DNA of 35,852 bases from a virus. This document shows positions 5,977 to 14,826 of the stretch, piece by piece. A model generated the notes under the pieces. That model saw nothing but the letters and a program-made list of their open reading frames with translations. It ran no database searches and was not told where the DNA came from. A program made the position numbers and the translations under genes. The first letter of the stretch is position 1, and each line of letters opens with the position of its first letter. The stretch is taken from IMG/VR virus record IMGVR_UViG_3300032288_002261, positions 1 to 35,852 of that record, one strand, 5' to 3'.

Positions 5977-6162
5977 TTACGTTTTCAAAACAAGGTTTAA
6001 CAGCAGCAAGATAATCGCACCAGCAACAGCCAAGCCAATCTGCTCTAGCCTTTTAAGCCTTGCGTGTACGCCGCAGAGTTCCTTTTCAAGAGCCGCATAA
6101 CGAATTGAACAAATATCAATATGCGAATCAATTTTTAGCCCTACCTCTCCAATAGAAACCAT
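5977..6162 (-). CDS. Small XhlA-like protein: helical N terminus plus C-terminal membrane span (61 aa)
   Basis: Residues 1-40 are polar and helical, with a heptad-like stretch (ALEKELCGVHARLKRLEQ). Residues about 42-59 form a strong hydrophobic span (a GLAVAGAIILLLLNLVL segment). This plan resembles haemolysin XhlA-type and other lysis accessory proteins. It heads the lysis cassette. The exact family is not certain. Confidence 0.6.
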   Translation of the reverse strand: MVSIGEVGLKIDSHIDICSIRYAALEKELCGVHARLKRLEQIGLAVAGAIILLLLNLVLKT

Positions 6163-6167
6163 TTTTA

Positions 6168-6641
6168 TTATCTTTCTTGAACGATTGTCAATATTACTGA
6201 TGGAATACCAGGAACCACTCCATTAGGAGGAAACGCCTCAATATGGCAGTTTATGTCATCCGTTGACCACATTAACTCGATATAGTCTTTTGCCTGAAGC
6301 GTAATGACATAATTCCATGCAGCTATGGTTTCAGCGGTAGAACCTTGCAGCGCGACTTTTCCGGCAGAATCAGCAACATTAGTGCCGTTTACCCGCAGCC
6401 AGATATAGACATTTCCAACCGAAGCGGTTGTTTTATCCAGTTGTGCCGAAAATTGAATGTTATAAACATCGGCATTGTCTACAACTATGCGCGATGTTGG
6501 AGTTCCTATAGATATGCAGTTAGATTCGGCAGTTGTATTAAACTTCATGCCGTAAGCAGTATCTATAACAGCGGCAGATTGCGTAGTCGTGTCATAAAAC
6601 GACCCATAGCAATTAGTTCTGCCACAAGCGCGGAGCGCCAT
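6168..6641 (-). CDS. Virion structural protein with jelly-roll-like domain (157 aa)
   Basis: The product contains a pattern found in many phage structural proteins: GSFYDTTTQ near the N terminus, then YGMKFNTTAESN, VDNADVYNIQFSAQL, YIWLRVNGTNV and a YIELMWST segment. The repeated short beta strands suggest a C1q/TNF-like jelly roll, as in capsid- or tail-exposed trimeric proteins. Location is inferred. It follows a small paralogue pair member (6644-6970) with only two bases between them. Confidence 0.7.
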   Translation of the reverse strand: MALRACGRTNCYGSFYDTTTQSAAVIDTAYGMKFNTTAESNCISIGTPTSRIVVDNADVYNIQFSAQLDKTTASVGNVYIWLRVNGTNVADSAGKVALQGSTAETIAAWNYVITLQAKDYIELMWSTDDINCHIEAFPPNGVVPGIPSVILTIVQER

Positions 6642-6643
6642 GA

Positions 6644-6970
6644 TTACAGACCGTCCCCCGGCGTGATATTCACAACAGAAGTTCCGCTAGACGTTGCAGC
6701 CGTAAAATACTGGTTGGCATTCAAAGTGAATACTTCAACAGAATTTCCCATCATTGAAAGCGTCGTGCCAACAATAGATACATTTGCCATCGTTAAGGCA
6801 GTATCCGCACTATCGCCAAATCCTATATATACGGCGTTGGAACCGACATTGTGGATTCTGTATTGTGTACCACCAATGGTTCGGGATACGGCTCTAACAG
6901 CCGTTGGCGGAGCCACATTTGCCGTAAATGACACCGTATTACCCATAGGGGTAAAAGCCATAATTCCCAT
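6644..6970 (-). CDS. Small virion protein, paralogue of 15153-15482 (108 aa)
   Basis: This protein and the one at 15153-15482 share their whole plan: an N-terminal MGNTVxFTANVA segment, a QYxxxNxG segment, and an end of the form xxITPGDGL / VTPGEGL. They are clearly paralogues about 8.5 kb apart in the same arm. The beta-rich composition fits a virion decoration or fibre-associated protein. The start is uncertain between 6970 and the ATG at 6961. I keep 6970. Confidence 0.7.
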   Translation of the reverse strand: MGIMAFTPMGNTVSFTANVAPPTAVRAVSRTIGGTQYRIHNVGSNAVYIGFGDSADTALTMANVSIVGTTLSMMGNSVEVFTLNANQYFTAATSSGTSVVNITPGDGL

Positions 6971-6972
6971 GA

Positions 6973-7215
6973 TTAATAGACCTTTCGCCCAGGTTTATCA
7001 GTATTGCTGATTTTGGTATTGGTATCGCCATCAAAGCGAAATACCGACCTAAAACCACCTTTGGGCATTGTCCCTACAGGCCAGCAAGGTTCTCCCATTT
7101 GCGTAGTATCGCTAGGGACTTGTTGCCTCATGGGATAAGCCTCTTTTTGACTAACATTAAGCTGTCTTGCACCTTTCACGGTGCTTTTTGCTTCAAGTAT
7201 TTTCGGGTTGTGCAT
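6973..7215 (-). CDS. Small phage protein of unknown function (80 aa)
   Basis: I start at the ATG at 7215 because AAAGGA lies about six bases upstream. A TTG five codons earlier is less likely. The product is polar with many Pro and Gly residues in its middle (an MGEPCWPVGTMPKGG segment) and probably lacks a large folded core. It overlaps the preceding membrane-protein gene by 23 bases. No family is recognised. Confidence 0.6.
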   Translation of the reverse strand: MHNPKILEAKSTVKGARQLNVSQKEAYPMRQQVPSDTTQMGEPCWPVGTMPKGGFRSVFRFDGDTNTKISNTDKPGRKVY

Positions 7216-7414
7216 CTTGTTTCCTTTCAATTTTTACAATCATATAAGCAAATAAAGCAAAAAAGGCACTCATACCCAATCGCTCTATTGTTGGCTCAGT
7301 CATTGTCCAACAGGCCAATATGAACGACATGGTTAAACCTAAAATAGTCAATAGCCTGTCCGAAATTACCTCAAGCGCAAGACGTACAAACTTCATCAAA
7401 GTTACTGCATCCAT
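7193..7414 (-). CDS. Small two-span membrane protein (73 aa)
   Basis: The product has two hydrophobic spans at about residues 20-36 and 46-62, with a short polar N terminus and a charged tail (KIERKQDAQ). The ATG follows a GGGGATAAAT leader, a form of ribosome-binding sequence seen in front of several genes in this genome. It may be a second holin-like or antiholin-like protein, which is inference from size and topology alone. Confidence 0.65.
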   Translation of the reverse strand: MDAVTLMKFVRLALEVISDRLLTILGLTMSFILACWTMTEPTIERLGMSAFFALFAYMIVKIERKQDAQPENT

Positions 7415-7438
7415 ATTTATCCCCTGTGTAATACATGA

Positions 7439-7642
7439 TTAAATATCTTCATCCGGTGAAGCAAAACCGCTTCCCCATTCGTCATCGCTTATTTTTTGCT
7501 TGATTTTTTCTATATTTATAACCCTGTCTATTACCTTGCATTTGTCTGTCAATGATGCCGTTGGATCAGCCATAACCGACTTCAATAAATCGTTTAAGGC
7601 TTTTTCAAGATCGGCATTTATCCCCTTTTGCTTTTTACTCAC
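7439..7642 (-). CDS. Conserved small phage protein (MSKKxKGINADLEKAL type), 67 aa
   Basis: The start is GTG at 7642, overlapping the stop of the upstream gene (GTGA). The all-helical product has the pattern INADLEKALNDLLK, then DPTASLTDKCKVIDR, then ISDDEWGSGF, which I recognise as a recurring uncharacterised phage protein. It sits between structural genes in the late arm, so a head or packaging accessory role is possible but unproven. Confidence 0.75.
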   Translation of the reverse strand: MSKKQKGINADLEKALNDLLKSVMADPTASLTDKCKVIDRVINIEKIKQKISDDEWGSGFASPDEDI

Positions 7643-7803
7643 CGTCGGGCAGCTTTCCTTTGTGCTGGCCTGGAAGTTTTTTGCAGATTCCGAAGGTTTT
7701 TTGCTGCTTCCATAGAACCCTGCGCCTCACGCTCTCCACCATGAGCTGCTTCACGGCTTTCTTCCCTCATTTGTTTTTGCGTCATTTTCATTGCTTGTTC
7801 CAT
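7639..7803 (-). CDS. Small charged helical phage protein (54 aa)
   Basis: The ATG at 7803 overlaps the stop of the upstream gene by one base (TAATG). GGAGCC lies upstream. The product is rich in Lys, Arg, Glu and Gln and is predicted to be helical throughout, ending in a basic tail (QRKAARR). Coupling on both sides supports it as real. Function is unknown. Confidence 0.65.
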   Translation of the reverse strand: MEQAMKMTQKQMREESREAAHGGEREAQGSMEAAKNLRNLQKTSRPAQRKAARR

Positions 7804-7943
7804 TACCGGCTCCTTTTCCTTGTTGACTTACGGGCTGACGACAACGATGCCGCTATCGCCTGTTTTTGCGGATAACCTTCCCGCATCATTTTACGGATGT
7901 TTTGACTTACAGTTTTTTTGCTACTACCTTTTGCAAGTGGCAT
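7803..7943 (-). CDS. DUF6496-like small basic phage protein (46 aa)
   Basis: The product begins MPLAKGSSKKTVSQNIRKMM and contains a YPQKQAIAASLSSARKS segment. This matches a family of tiny basic proteins common in phages (DUF6496-like), which pair a KGxSKKTxSxNIxxMM motif with a PxKQAxAxALxxA helix. A near-perfect AGGAGG sits just before the ATG at 7943. The role is unknown. Confidence 0.75.
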   Translation of the reverse strand: MPLAKGSSKKTVSQNIRKMMREGYPQKQAIAASLSSARKSTRKRSR

Positions 7944-7966
7944 ACTCACCTCCTGATTTTAAAAAA

Positions 7967-10429
7967 TTATTTATTTATATCTTTAATGGCAGTAAAAGTA
8001 CCTTCAGTACCTTCAATTCCCGCTTGTCCTATAGGCGAGGTTTTTTGCCCAATCTCGCCAGAAATTGCGGTTCCGATAATCCACCTTGCCGCTTCTGCTA
8101 CCTTACTTGGGTTCATGGTCAACTGGACAACCCTTATTTGTCTTTCAAGTTCTTTAGCTTTTTGTGCAGAAATCAAACCAGTATTCTCTAATGCTGGACG
8201 AATATATCTAGTGAATTGGTCATAAACCTCAGCAGGTTTCATTCTAGACAATGAAATATCTACAGCTTTGCTGAAATTTTGCATAAGATCAGAATCGGCT
8301 TTGATATATGGTGCAATTTTCGCCAGTTTTTCAGTTTGCCCACCAAGTATCAATCCTTCAATTTGCTTAACGGGATCGCCAGGGCCAAGCAATTGACGGG
8401 CCTTGCCAGCAGCGCCAGTAATTTCTTTAGCCTCTTTTTCTGCTGTTTTTATCGTTTGCTTGGCTTTTGCTTGCGATTCCTTAATAACCCTTTGGGATTC
8501 TTTCCCTGCTTCTGCCCTTGCTTTAACCGATGCGGCCTCTGCTTCAATTGGGAGAGTTTTTATTTCGGTTTTTAATGCTTTAGACAAGGCTTCAGTACGC
8601 GGCCCTACTCGCTCAGATCGAGCCAATGAACTTATATAATTATTAACGCGAGAAGAAAGGGATGGGAACTCCTGCATCCATTCCTTATTGTCAAATACAA
8701 ATTTCTTTATTGCGTCCTGATTTTTCCCTTGCAATTGGCGAGCAACATAATCAGAAGCAGATTTCTCAACAAGCGCCCTATCTCCACCAGTAAGTTCAAT
8801 CAAGTCTTTAACCGATTGTCTTGTATTGAAATATGTTCCTGGGAGAGTAGAGGCATCTGTTTTATAAATTTCATCGCCAAATCGCTCAACTGCCGATGCT
8901 TTCTTGCCAGCACCAGTCTTAAATGGGTCGAGCGTTCTCGATGCTTCTTCATAATTAGTAATAAGGTTTTTCTTCGCAGGTGCGAATTCGGCCTGCAATG
9001 CGGATAATTTTGAGTACAAAGACTTAGCATTATCTGCGCCGATAGCCTCATATCCTTCGGCTTCCTTGCCAAACGCTGCCTGCCCTAATTTACGACGAAG
9101 CTCGTCGATGGCATTGAAGGAAACAGGGAATTTCTTTGTCTTTGTAACTCGATTCCCGTCCGTATCTACACTAACTTGTCTAATCTGCGGCTTTAACGCA
9201 TCCAATACTCGATTAAGTTGCGTAAGAATACCTTGCTCAGTTGTTTCTGCCGTAATCTGCTCTGCGCCAACTTTCCCTTTCAATAGGGTTTTATTAAGTC
9301 CGTCAATTATTTCTTTATATGCTGGCAAGTCCTCTACAAAATTACCGGCAGATTCTTTTGCGCTAACTTCATCTAAAACAATTTTATTATCAGCATCAAA
9401 TTGTTTTTGACGATTAGCTATTCTGTCGCCTTGAACAGAAACAATCTTCTCTCGCAAAGATGTTCCAGTATCAGCATTAGTACGATTTACATCCCCTATC
9501 TGTTGAGCAGATGATACGGCTTGTGCCTCTGCCTTTCTTCCGGCAGACTCGGCGCGGCGACGAATGCCAATTTTTTGAGCAACGCTATCCATTGCGTCTT
9601 TAACCAGTTTTTGCGCCTGTATCTCGCCATCAACAATTATTTTATCTGCTGCCGCTTTATCAGTTTTTATAATAGATAACGCTTTCAATCTAGCAGAAGC
9701 CATAATCTCATCTGCTTTCATTCCGGCTGAAACAATCGCTCCGCTTGCCTCGCCCCTTGTCTTTTCATCAACCTTCTGCAAACTGTCGAAAATATCCCTG
9801 TAATAACTTGTTTCTGTAGCATCTTCCTTCCCGCGAATACGCGACAAAGCACCACCGGCAGCTTCCTCTTGCAATGCTTTGCCACCAACCCCGGAATATT
9901 TTTCCAACGCCGCCATCGCTTGTCTTGCCATAGGCATACCGCGAATTAGCTTTGCCCCTATAGCTGGAATAGCAGGAGCGCCAAATTCACCAGCAGTCCT
10001 TGCTATGTCCTCTCTAGTTATCCGCACACCCGGAAGGTTTAATACTGACTGATCCGGTTTCCCAAATCTGCGTTCTGCCTGCCCCGCGAGTTCGCCGCCG
10101 CCGCCAGCCAAAGCGCCTGTTAGCGCACCTGCGGCTCTGCCGCCTCTAGCCAGCAAGCTACCAGCAGCAAGAAAAGGAGATTGAGGACCAGGTATTAAAG
10201 ACGCTATTCCAAGCGCCTCTGGAAGCAATGCGCCAGCCGCCCCGCCCATTAAAGCAGCGCCACCAATGCGAGATGGACTAATTTTTTCTCGTTCTGGTGT
10301 TGGTTTAATTTCTGATACAGAAAGTTTTGGAACAGAAGAAGAAGAAAGTCCCAATTCTTCCGGCGTAAATTCTTTTTTGCCAGAACTAAGCCCTAATTCT
10401 TCTGCGGTATATTCGCGGCTAGGTTCCAT
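7967..10429 (-). CDS. Large internal virion protein (820 aa)
   Basis: The largest product in the window is an 820-residue, mostly helical protein. Residues 1-35 repeat an EYTAEELGLSS / EFTPEELGLSS motif twice. A Gly/Ala-rich hydrophobic region spans about residues 56-160. Long Ala/Glu/Lys coiled-coil stretches fill the rest. This plan (membrane-active Gly-rich region plus long helices) is typical of podovirus internal core or ejection proteins that leave the capsid with the DNA. It is one-base coupled to the upstream gene (TAATG at 10429). No enzymatic motif is visible. Confidence 0.7.
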   Translation of the reverse strand: MEPSREYTAEELGLSSGKKEFTPEELGLSSSSVPKLSVSEIKPTPEREKISPSRIGGAALMGGAAGALLPEALGIASLIPGPQSPFLAAGSLLARGGRAAGALTGALAGGGGELAGQAERRFGKPDQSVLNLPGVRITREDIARTAGEFGAPAIPAIGAKLIRGMPMARQAMAALEKYSGVGGKALQEEAAGGALSRIRGKEDATETSYYRDIFDSLQKVDEKTRGEASGAIVSAGMKADEIMASARLKALSIIKTDKAAADKIIVDGEIQAQKLVKDAMDSVAQKIGIRRRAESAGRKAEAQAVSSAQQIGDVNRTNADTGTSLREKIVSVQGDRIANRQKQFDADNKIVLDEVSAKESAGNFVEDLPAYKEIIDGLNKTLLKGKVGAEQITAETTEQGILTQLNRVLDALKPQIRQVSVDTDGNRVTKTKKFPVSFNAIDELRRKLGQAAFGKEAEGYEAIGADNAKSLYSKLSALQAEFAPAKKNLITNYEEASRTLDPFKTGAGKKASAVERFGDEIYKTDASTLPGTYFNTRQSVKDLIELTGGDRALVEKSASDYVARQLQGKNQDAIKKFVFDNKEWMQEFPSLSSRVNNYISSLARSERVGPRTEALSKALKTEIKTLPIEAEAASVKARAEAGKESQRVIKESQAKAKQTIKTAEKEAKEITGAAGKARQLLGPGDPVKQIEGLILGGQTEKLAKIAPYIKADSDLMQNFSKAVDISLSRMKPAEVYDQFTRYIRPALENTGLISAQKAKELERQIRVVQLTMNPSKVAEAARWIIGTAISGEIGQKTSPIGQAGIEGTEGTFTAIKDINK

Positions 10430-11865
10430 TAATCAACCTTTTCAAAATTTCCGTTAGGCAATTTTTTGAATTTTCCTTTGCCTGGAACGTCAATTATGTT
10501 TTCTTGCTGATCTTCAATAGGGAGTTTGCGAACATCAAAAGACCCATCTTCACCAATTTTTAACTGTTGGCTAATTGATTTTGCATCAATGGCAGGAAAA
10601 CCATAAAAAACACGATATTGATTGATTTTCTTATTTGCTTGAAAAATCATCGCATCTACTTTGTCAGACATGGTGTCGGCGTTATCCCCTGGCTGTGGGA
10701 CAACACCATAGTTTCTTAATGCCTCACCACCTGTTACCGCTTTACCAGAAATCGTCAAATAATAATTATTTCGTATGTTCCTAACTTTGACGAGAAATTG
10801 ACGAAGTTCAGAAGGCAATTGAGTGTTAGCAATTTGAGCGCCAATTTTGCCTAGTTCTTCAGAAGCAAAACCTTCTAATTGGTAATCGTCAATCATTTTT
10901 TTTATTTTTTTGTCTTTTAAACTAGAAGCAATATCTTTCATATCTTCCAGTAAAATATTTGTACCTAAATAGTTTTTCTTATCTTCTGCGCCAGGTTTCA
11001 ATACGCCAGTTCCGGCCTTTTCTTTAACTGCTTCTGCCCTTATTCTTGCTGCTTCCAATGTAGCTTGCCGTTGCCGTTCAGCCGCAGCCAATTGCGCCTC
11101 ATGCTGAGTTTGCCTGGTAGCCATATCCAGTATTTTGTTATCTGTTTCTTTGGCTAAATTGGCTGATTTCTTTGCAAGTTCCAGCGCATCAACAGCCCGT
11201 CCAGTAGCTATCATGCTGGCAAGTACACTACCTGAACCCAATTGATGAGCCGCAGCCTCCAATCTAGCCCTAGATTCAGCCCTGTTAGTGCTCGCTAACT
11301 TTAATCCGGTTTCAAGGTCTTTTGTGATGGAATCTCGTATCATTTTGATACGATTAACTTCTTTCTCAAAGTTCTTAGCTTCTTTTTCCCATAAGTCTCT
11401 ACGACCTTGTTTCCAGCCGTTCATCATGCCGGTCATGGAGCCAATAGCGGCCTTTGCAGAAGCTTTCCCGCCAGCACCAAGCATTACCCCTAACGTGGCT
11501 ATCATGCTCCCCAGTTGCCCATAACTCATGGCATCTTCTTGTGTCGGTGAAAACGTCGGGAACGGGTTTTTCTCCTTTTCCTGCTTGGCAACGTCTACAA
11601 GTCCTTTTTCTTCTTCTGCCGCCAATCTCAATGACTCTGCGCCAGCCTCGCGCACCTTCTGCGCCAATGATTCTTTGGCTCTGGCTTCTTCCCCTTTAGC
11701 AAAAGACACTCCCTCGCCAAGCAATGCCTGTTCTGCCATAGCCTCCGTAGCCCTGGCCCTGCTTGGGGCATACATTTCCTCTGCTTTTGCGACATTTTCA
11801 GTCGAGGCAATAGGAAGCGCACTAAGACCCGTTCTCAATCCCCTGCCAAGTGCTTGAGTAGCCAT
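10429..11865 (-). CDS. Internal virion protein (478 aa)
   Basis: The product is almost entirely helical with long charged coiled-coil segments (about residues 60-100 and 150-290). A short Gly-rich hydrophobic stretch lies at about residues 115-145 (a MIATLGVMLGAGGKASA segment). It lies between two other long virion proteins and is coupled at both ends, matching the block of ejection proteins in podoviruses. The C-terminal 130 residues look globular. No catalytic motif is seen. Confidence 0.65.
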   Translation of the reverse strand: MATQALGRGLRTGLSALPIASTENVAKAEEMYAPSRARATEAMAEQALLGEGVSFAKGEEARAKESLAQKVREAGAESLRLAAEEEKGLVDVAKQEKEKNPFPTFSPTQEDAMSYGQLGSMIATLGVMLGAGGKASAKAAIGSMTGMMNGWKQGRRDLWEKEAKNFEKEVNRIKMIRDSITKDLETGLKLASTNRAESRARLEAAAHQLGSGSVLASMIATGRAVDALELAKKSANLAKETDNKILDMATRQTQHEAQLAAAERQRQATLEAARIRAEAVKEKAGTGVLKPGAEDKKNYLGTNILLEDMKDIASSLKDKKIKKMIDDYQLEGFASEELGKIGAQIANTQLPSELRQFLVKVRNIRNNYYLTISGKAVTGGEALRNYGVVPQPGDNADTMSDKVDAMIFQANKKINQYRVFYGFPAIDAKSISQQLKIGEDGSFDVRKLPIEDQQENIIDVPGKGKFKKLPNGNFEKVD

Positions 11866-11867
11866 AA

Positions 11868-12893
11868 TTAAACCGCCGTAGTGGTTATGGTTGTATTTGC
11901 TGGTTTAGCTGTAGGAATGCTGCCAAACAAATTGCCTATTGCACTCGTCAATCCAGCCATTAATTGCGTCATTTCCCTATCACCTGTCAAACCTTGTGAA
12001 ATAGCCCTGGAAACATACTGATCCCCAATTTGGGCAATTTTCAAGCCATAGGTAAATTGCTGATCTAGCAGGTTTTGTCGCAAATTAGCCAACTGTACTG
12101 CGGCTTGTTGTGAACTAACAACGCTTCGCCCTCTAGCACCCGCTTGTGCCATTTGCGCTCTGGCAGCTTCTATAGATCGTTGACCGGCAGGGGTAAGTTC
12201 GCCACGCAAAGCAGAAGCCTGCAATTGCTTGCCAAGTTCGCTATATGGTTTTCCGACTTCTTTTGTAGCCTGTGCTGCTTCTCTAGCTTGTTTTATGCCT
12301 TTTTGACCAACAAGCGCAGCCAATCCAGAAGTTCCAAGGCCAAGACCAAGTTTGATCTTGTCTTGAGTGCTAAGTTTTTCATACCAATTTTTATCTTCTT
12401 CTGGCGTTGGTTCTGGAAGAACACCGCCGCCAGCGCCAGGGGGCGCGAAAGCTGTTCCGGTTCCAGCATAATCAATACCTTGATAAACGGTGCTTGGTAT
12501 CTCTTGAGCAGGCGCGGCAACAGGCGCAACTGCGGGAGATATTTTAGTAACATCAAATTGTGGTATTTGCTCCCCATCTGACACGGCAAATGGTTGCGTT
12601 ACCTCAGTAGTTTCTACACCACCAGAAGGAACATATGCACCTTCTTCATAAGTATCTTCTACAAGACTTGGGCCAAAATCATAGCTATCCTCCTGAAACT
12701 CAAGCAGGCCGGTAACTGGATTGCGAGTACCGGAACCTCCACGACGTTTAAGTAGCGCAGCTTCTTCCTTATTGATATGGGCAAGAACCTTATCCTTGCC
12801 CCTGCCCATGCCTTGCAGGAATTGAGCCAAAGCAGGCACATTAATATCTGCCATCATGTTAGTTTTGAGAATTCTTGCTATTTGCTTTGCCAC
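11868..12893 (-). CDS. Virion-associated protein with HINKEEAALLKRRGGSGTxNPxTGLxEF motif (341 aa)
   Basis: The first 70 residues carry a motif I recognise from many podovirus internal proteins: HINKEEAALLKRRGGSG, followed closely by NPVTGLLEF. A Pro/acid-rich, probably disordered segment follows (residues about 75-170). The C-terminal half is helical, with an LGLGLGTSGLAALVG hydrophobic stretch at about 186-200. It belongs to the internal virion protein block. The start is supported by a TAGGAG sequence upstream of the ATG at 12893. Confidence 0.7.
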   Translation of the reverse strand: MAKQIARILKTNMMADINVPALAQFLQGMGRGKDKVLAHINKEEAALLKRRGGSGTRNPVTGLLEFQEDSYDFGPSLVEDTYEEGAYVPSGGVETTEVTQPFAVSDGEQIPQFDVTKISPAVAPVAAPAQEIPSTVYQGIDYAGTGTAFAPPGAGGGVLPEPTPEEDKNWYEKLSTQDKIKLGLGLGTSGLAALVGQKGIKQAREAAQATKEVGKPYSELGKQLQASALRGELTPAGQRSIEAARAQMAQAGARGRSVVSSQQAAVQLANLRQNLLDQQFTYGLKIAQIGDQYVSRAISQGLTGDREMTQLMAGLTSAIGNLFGSIPTAKPANTTITTTAV

Positions 12894-12894
12894 A

Positions 12895-14484
12895 TTACAC
12901 TCCTAGCGCATCTTGCAGATTTTTCAATGATGCCCGATTCCATACGTTTTCACGCTTTTTACCGGTTTTGGTAGATTCTAATTCACCTGGAGGCGCAGAA
13001 GCCTGCCCTAAATTGCTCAATAATTGTGATATTCCAAAAGTTAGTGGTTGCCCACCACCAATGGGATAGGTTCTTGCCCCGCCACTACCGGAATCAGGAA
13101 ATCCTGGGAAACCGGGAAATTTGCCCATTTTTTCCGGTTTTTCCTCGGTTTTTTCTGGTTCGCCTTCTTCCGGCATTTCTTCTGGCGCTTCTTCCGGCAT
13201 TTCTTCCGGCGCTTCTTCCGGCGCTTCTTCAGGCGCTTCTTCTGGTTGCTCTGGTTTTTCTACAGGAAAGTCTATCCCACCATAATCCTCTGGTTCAATG
13301 AATGGCGAGCCTCCAAACGTAGTTTTAGGCTCCTCTGGCGCTTCTTCTGGTTGCTCTGGCGTGACCTCAAGGGCATAGTCATATCCAGTTATATTCCCCT
13401 CTGCGTCATATATTGGTATTCTTTTGACTCCGGGGGGAAGTTCCTCGGCATCTGTAGAAACACCGCCATCCAAAGCAGCGTATTGCTGACCTTCTTCTAT
13501 TTGTTGCGCCGCAGCAGAAACATCCGGTGCGGGGGTTGTTTTATCAAGTACGTCCTTAGCCGCAGCCGTTCCTGCGCCTATAAGGGCTTTTGTTGCAATA
13601 TCCTCACCAGTTAATGCAGCTTTGGTTGCACCGCCTACTGCGCCGCCAACTATTCCGCCCCCGGCAACTTGTCCCGCCAAAGCAGAAACAGCATTAATTC
13701 CGGCTGATTCCAGCACATTTTCCAGCGGTTGACCTGAAACTAGCGCATTTGCTCCCCCCATAGCGGCAGCACCTACGGCAGACTCAAATCCAGCCGCAGC
13801 CCCTAGCGCCTTCCCAAGCGCAAAAGGACTAACTCCCATATTGATTGCCAAAACGACAAAATTACCAAGATCGCCCAATCCAAGAGCATTACCCCCGCCT
13901 CCAAACAACCCCCCATGCGGTTCTGCTCTAGCCTGTCCCTCTGGACTTGCGGCCTCTGCTGCCAATCTATACCGTTCTGAGGTGGCTTGGTCGTATCCGC
14001 TTGTATCGGCTCCTAGTTTTTGGGTTACTTCCCAGGCAGCGTTATATGGGTTACTTCCGCTACCCAATTTCCCCCACCAATTACTAGCCTTTGCTGCATC
14101 CAGTATTTGAGCCTCAGAATACTGACCGGCAGGCAAATGATCTTTTAAGACGCTCAGAAATGTAGGCAAAAACGCTTTATCAGTTTTATTTGTAGCGCCA
14201 GCCCATCGGTCATAAAACGCGACTTCTGTAGGTGATTGATAAGGCGTAAAAGACACGCCTCCTTCATCATCGTAACGTGCATATACCCATTGTTCAGGAC
14301 TGGTTTGAATATACCGGCCTTCGTCATCATAAGTTGGCGTTGGCGGGATATACCTAACTTCCCGTCCTTGCTGATCTACATAATTTATCGTTTCAGGGAT
14401 TACGCGAGTATTTCCATCCTCATCATAAACTTCCGTTCTTTGAGGGGTAATACTGCCAATTAAAATGCCTTCTGGAATAGCCAT
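12895..14484 (-). CDS. Virion structural protein with Gly/Ala core and PEEAPEE repeats (529 aa)
   Basis: The N-terminal 150 residues are globular. A Gly/Ala-rich hydrophobic region spans about residues 195-310, like those of ejection proteins. Then comes an acidic Pro/Glu-rich linker with repeated EEAPEE / EEMPEE units (about residues 375-455), and a short Gly/Pro-rich tail. The acidic repeat is probably an extended spacer. It is first in the block of four large virion proteins. Function is inferred from position and composition. Confidence 0.6.
   Translation of the reverse strand: MAIPEGILIGSITPQRTEVYDEDGNTRVIPETINYVDQQGREVRYIPPTPTYDDEGRYIQTSPEQWVYARYDDEGGVSFTPYQSPTEVAFYDRWAGATNKTDKAFLPTFLSVLKDHLPAGQYSEAQILDAAKASNWWGKLGSGSNPYNAAWEVTQKLGADTSGYDQATSERYRLAAEAASPEGQARAEPHGGLFGGGGNALGLGDLGNFVVLAINMGVSPFALGKALGAAAGFESAVGAAAMGGANALVSGQPLENVLESAGINAVSALAGQVAGGGIVGGAVGGATKAALTGEDIATKALIGAGTAAAKDVLDKTTPAPDVSAAAQQIEEGQQYAALDGGVSTDAEELPPGVKRIPIYDAEGNITGYDYALEVTPEQPEEAPEEPKTTFGGSPFIEPEDYGGIDFPVEKPEQPEEAPEEAPEEAPEEMPEEAPEEMPEEGEPEKTEEKPEKMGKFPGFPGFPDSGSGGARTYPIGGGQPLTFGISQLLSNLGQASAPPGELESTKTGKKRENVWNRASLKNLQDALGV
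13162..13249 (-). repeat. Imperfect 12-bp coding repeat (Glu-Glu-Ala-Pro units)
   Basis: Tandem units close to GGCGCTTCTTCC on the plus strand encode E-E-A-P or E-E-M-P tetrapeptides inside the 529-residue virion protein. About seven units are visible. As with the Ala/Trp repeat near 2 kb, the 12-bp period keeps the frame. Confidence 0.85.
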
Positions 14485-14826
14485 TTAAGTTAATCCCAAT
14501 GAATTGGCAATTTGCAAATGCACGTTGTAATGCTGATTCAGCCAATCATAGAAGTCATCCCTGACGTTCCAATCGGTATCAAGCATATTGAACGGATTAT
14601 CAAGATTCAGAGCATTAGCAAATGCCTGATGTTCAACTTGATGAATCAGCAACCAATCATCAAGATTGTCTATGTCGGCATCCATTATTGGGAAAGATGG
14701 AACAATTACATTCTGATCTGTTAGGGTATCTATAAATAGCCTATGTTGTAGACCGTTTTCCCATAGAAATTCACCAAGAGAATCCCTGTCTCCAAACTTT
14801 ACAATAGATAAGGTATCAAAGTTCAT
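14485..14826 (-). CDS. Acidic phage protein of unknown function (113 aa)
   Basis: The product is acidic and rich in Asp, Asn, Leu and Trp. It has two similar stretches built around DW and FxNALNL (residues about 56-82) and DFYDWLNQHYN (about 90-101). These suggest a small helical domain. It lies between fibre-region proteins and the internal virion proteins. The ATG at 14826 overlaps the upstream stop (ATGA). I do not recognise a family beyond its general phage-structural context. Confidence 0.6.
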   Translation of the reverse strand: MNFDTLSIVKFGDRDSLGEFLWENGLQHRLFIDTLTDQNVIVPSFPIMDADIDNLDDWLLIHQVEHQAFANALNLDNPFNMLDTDWNVRDDFYDWLNQHYNVHLQIANSLGLT

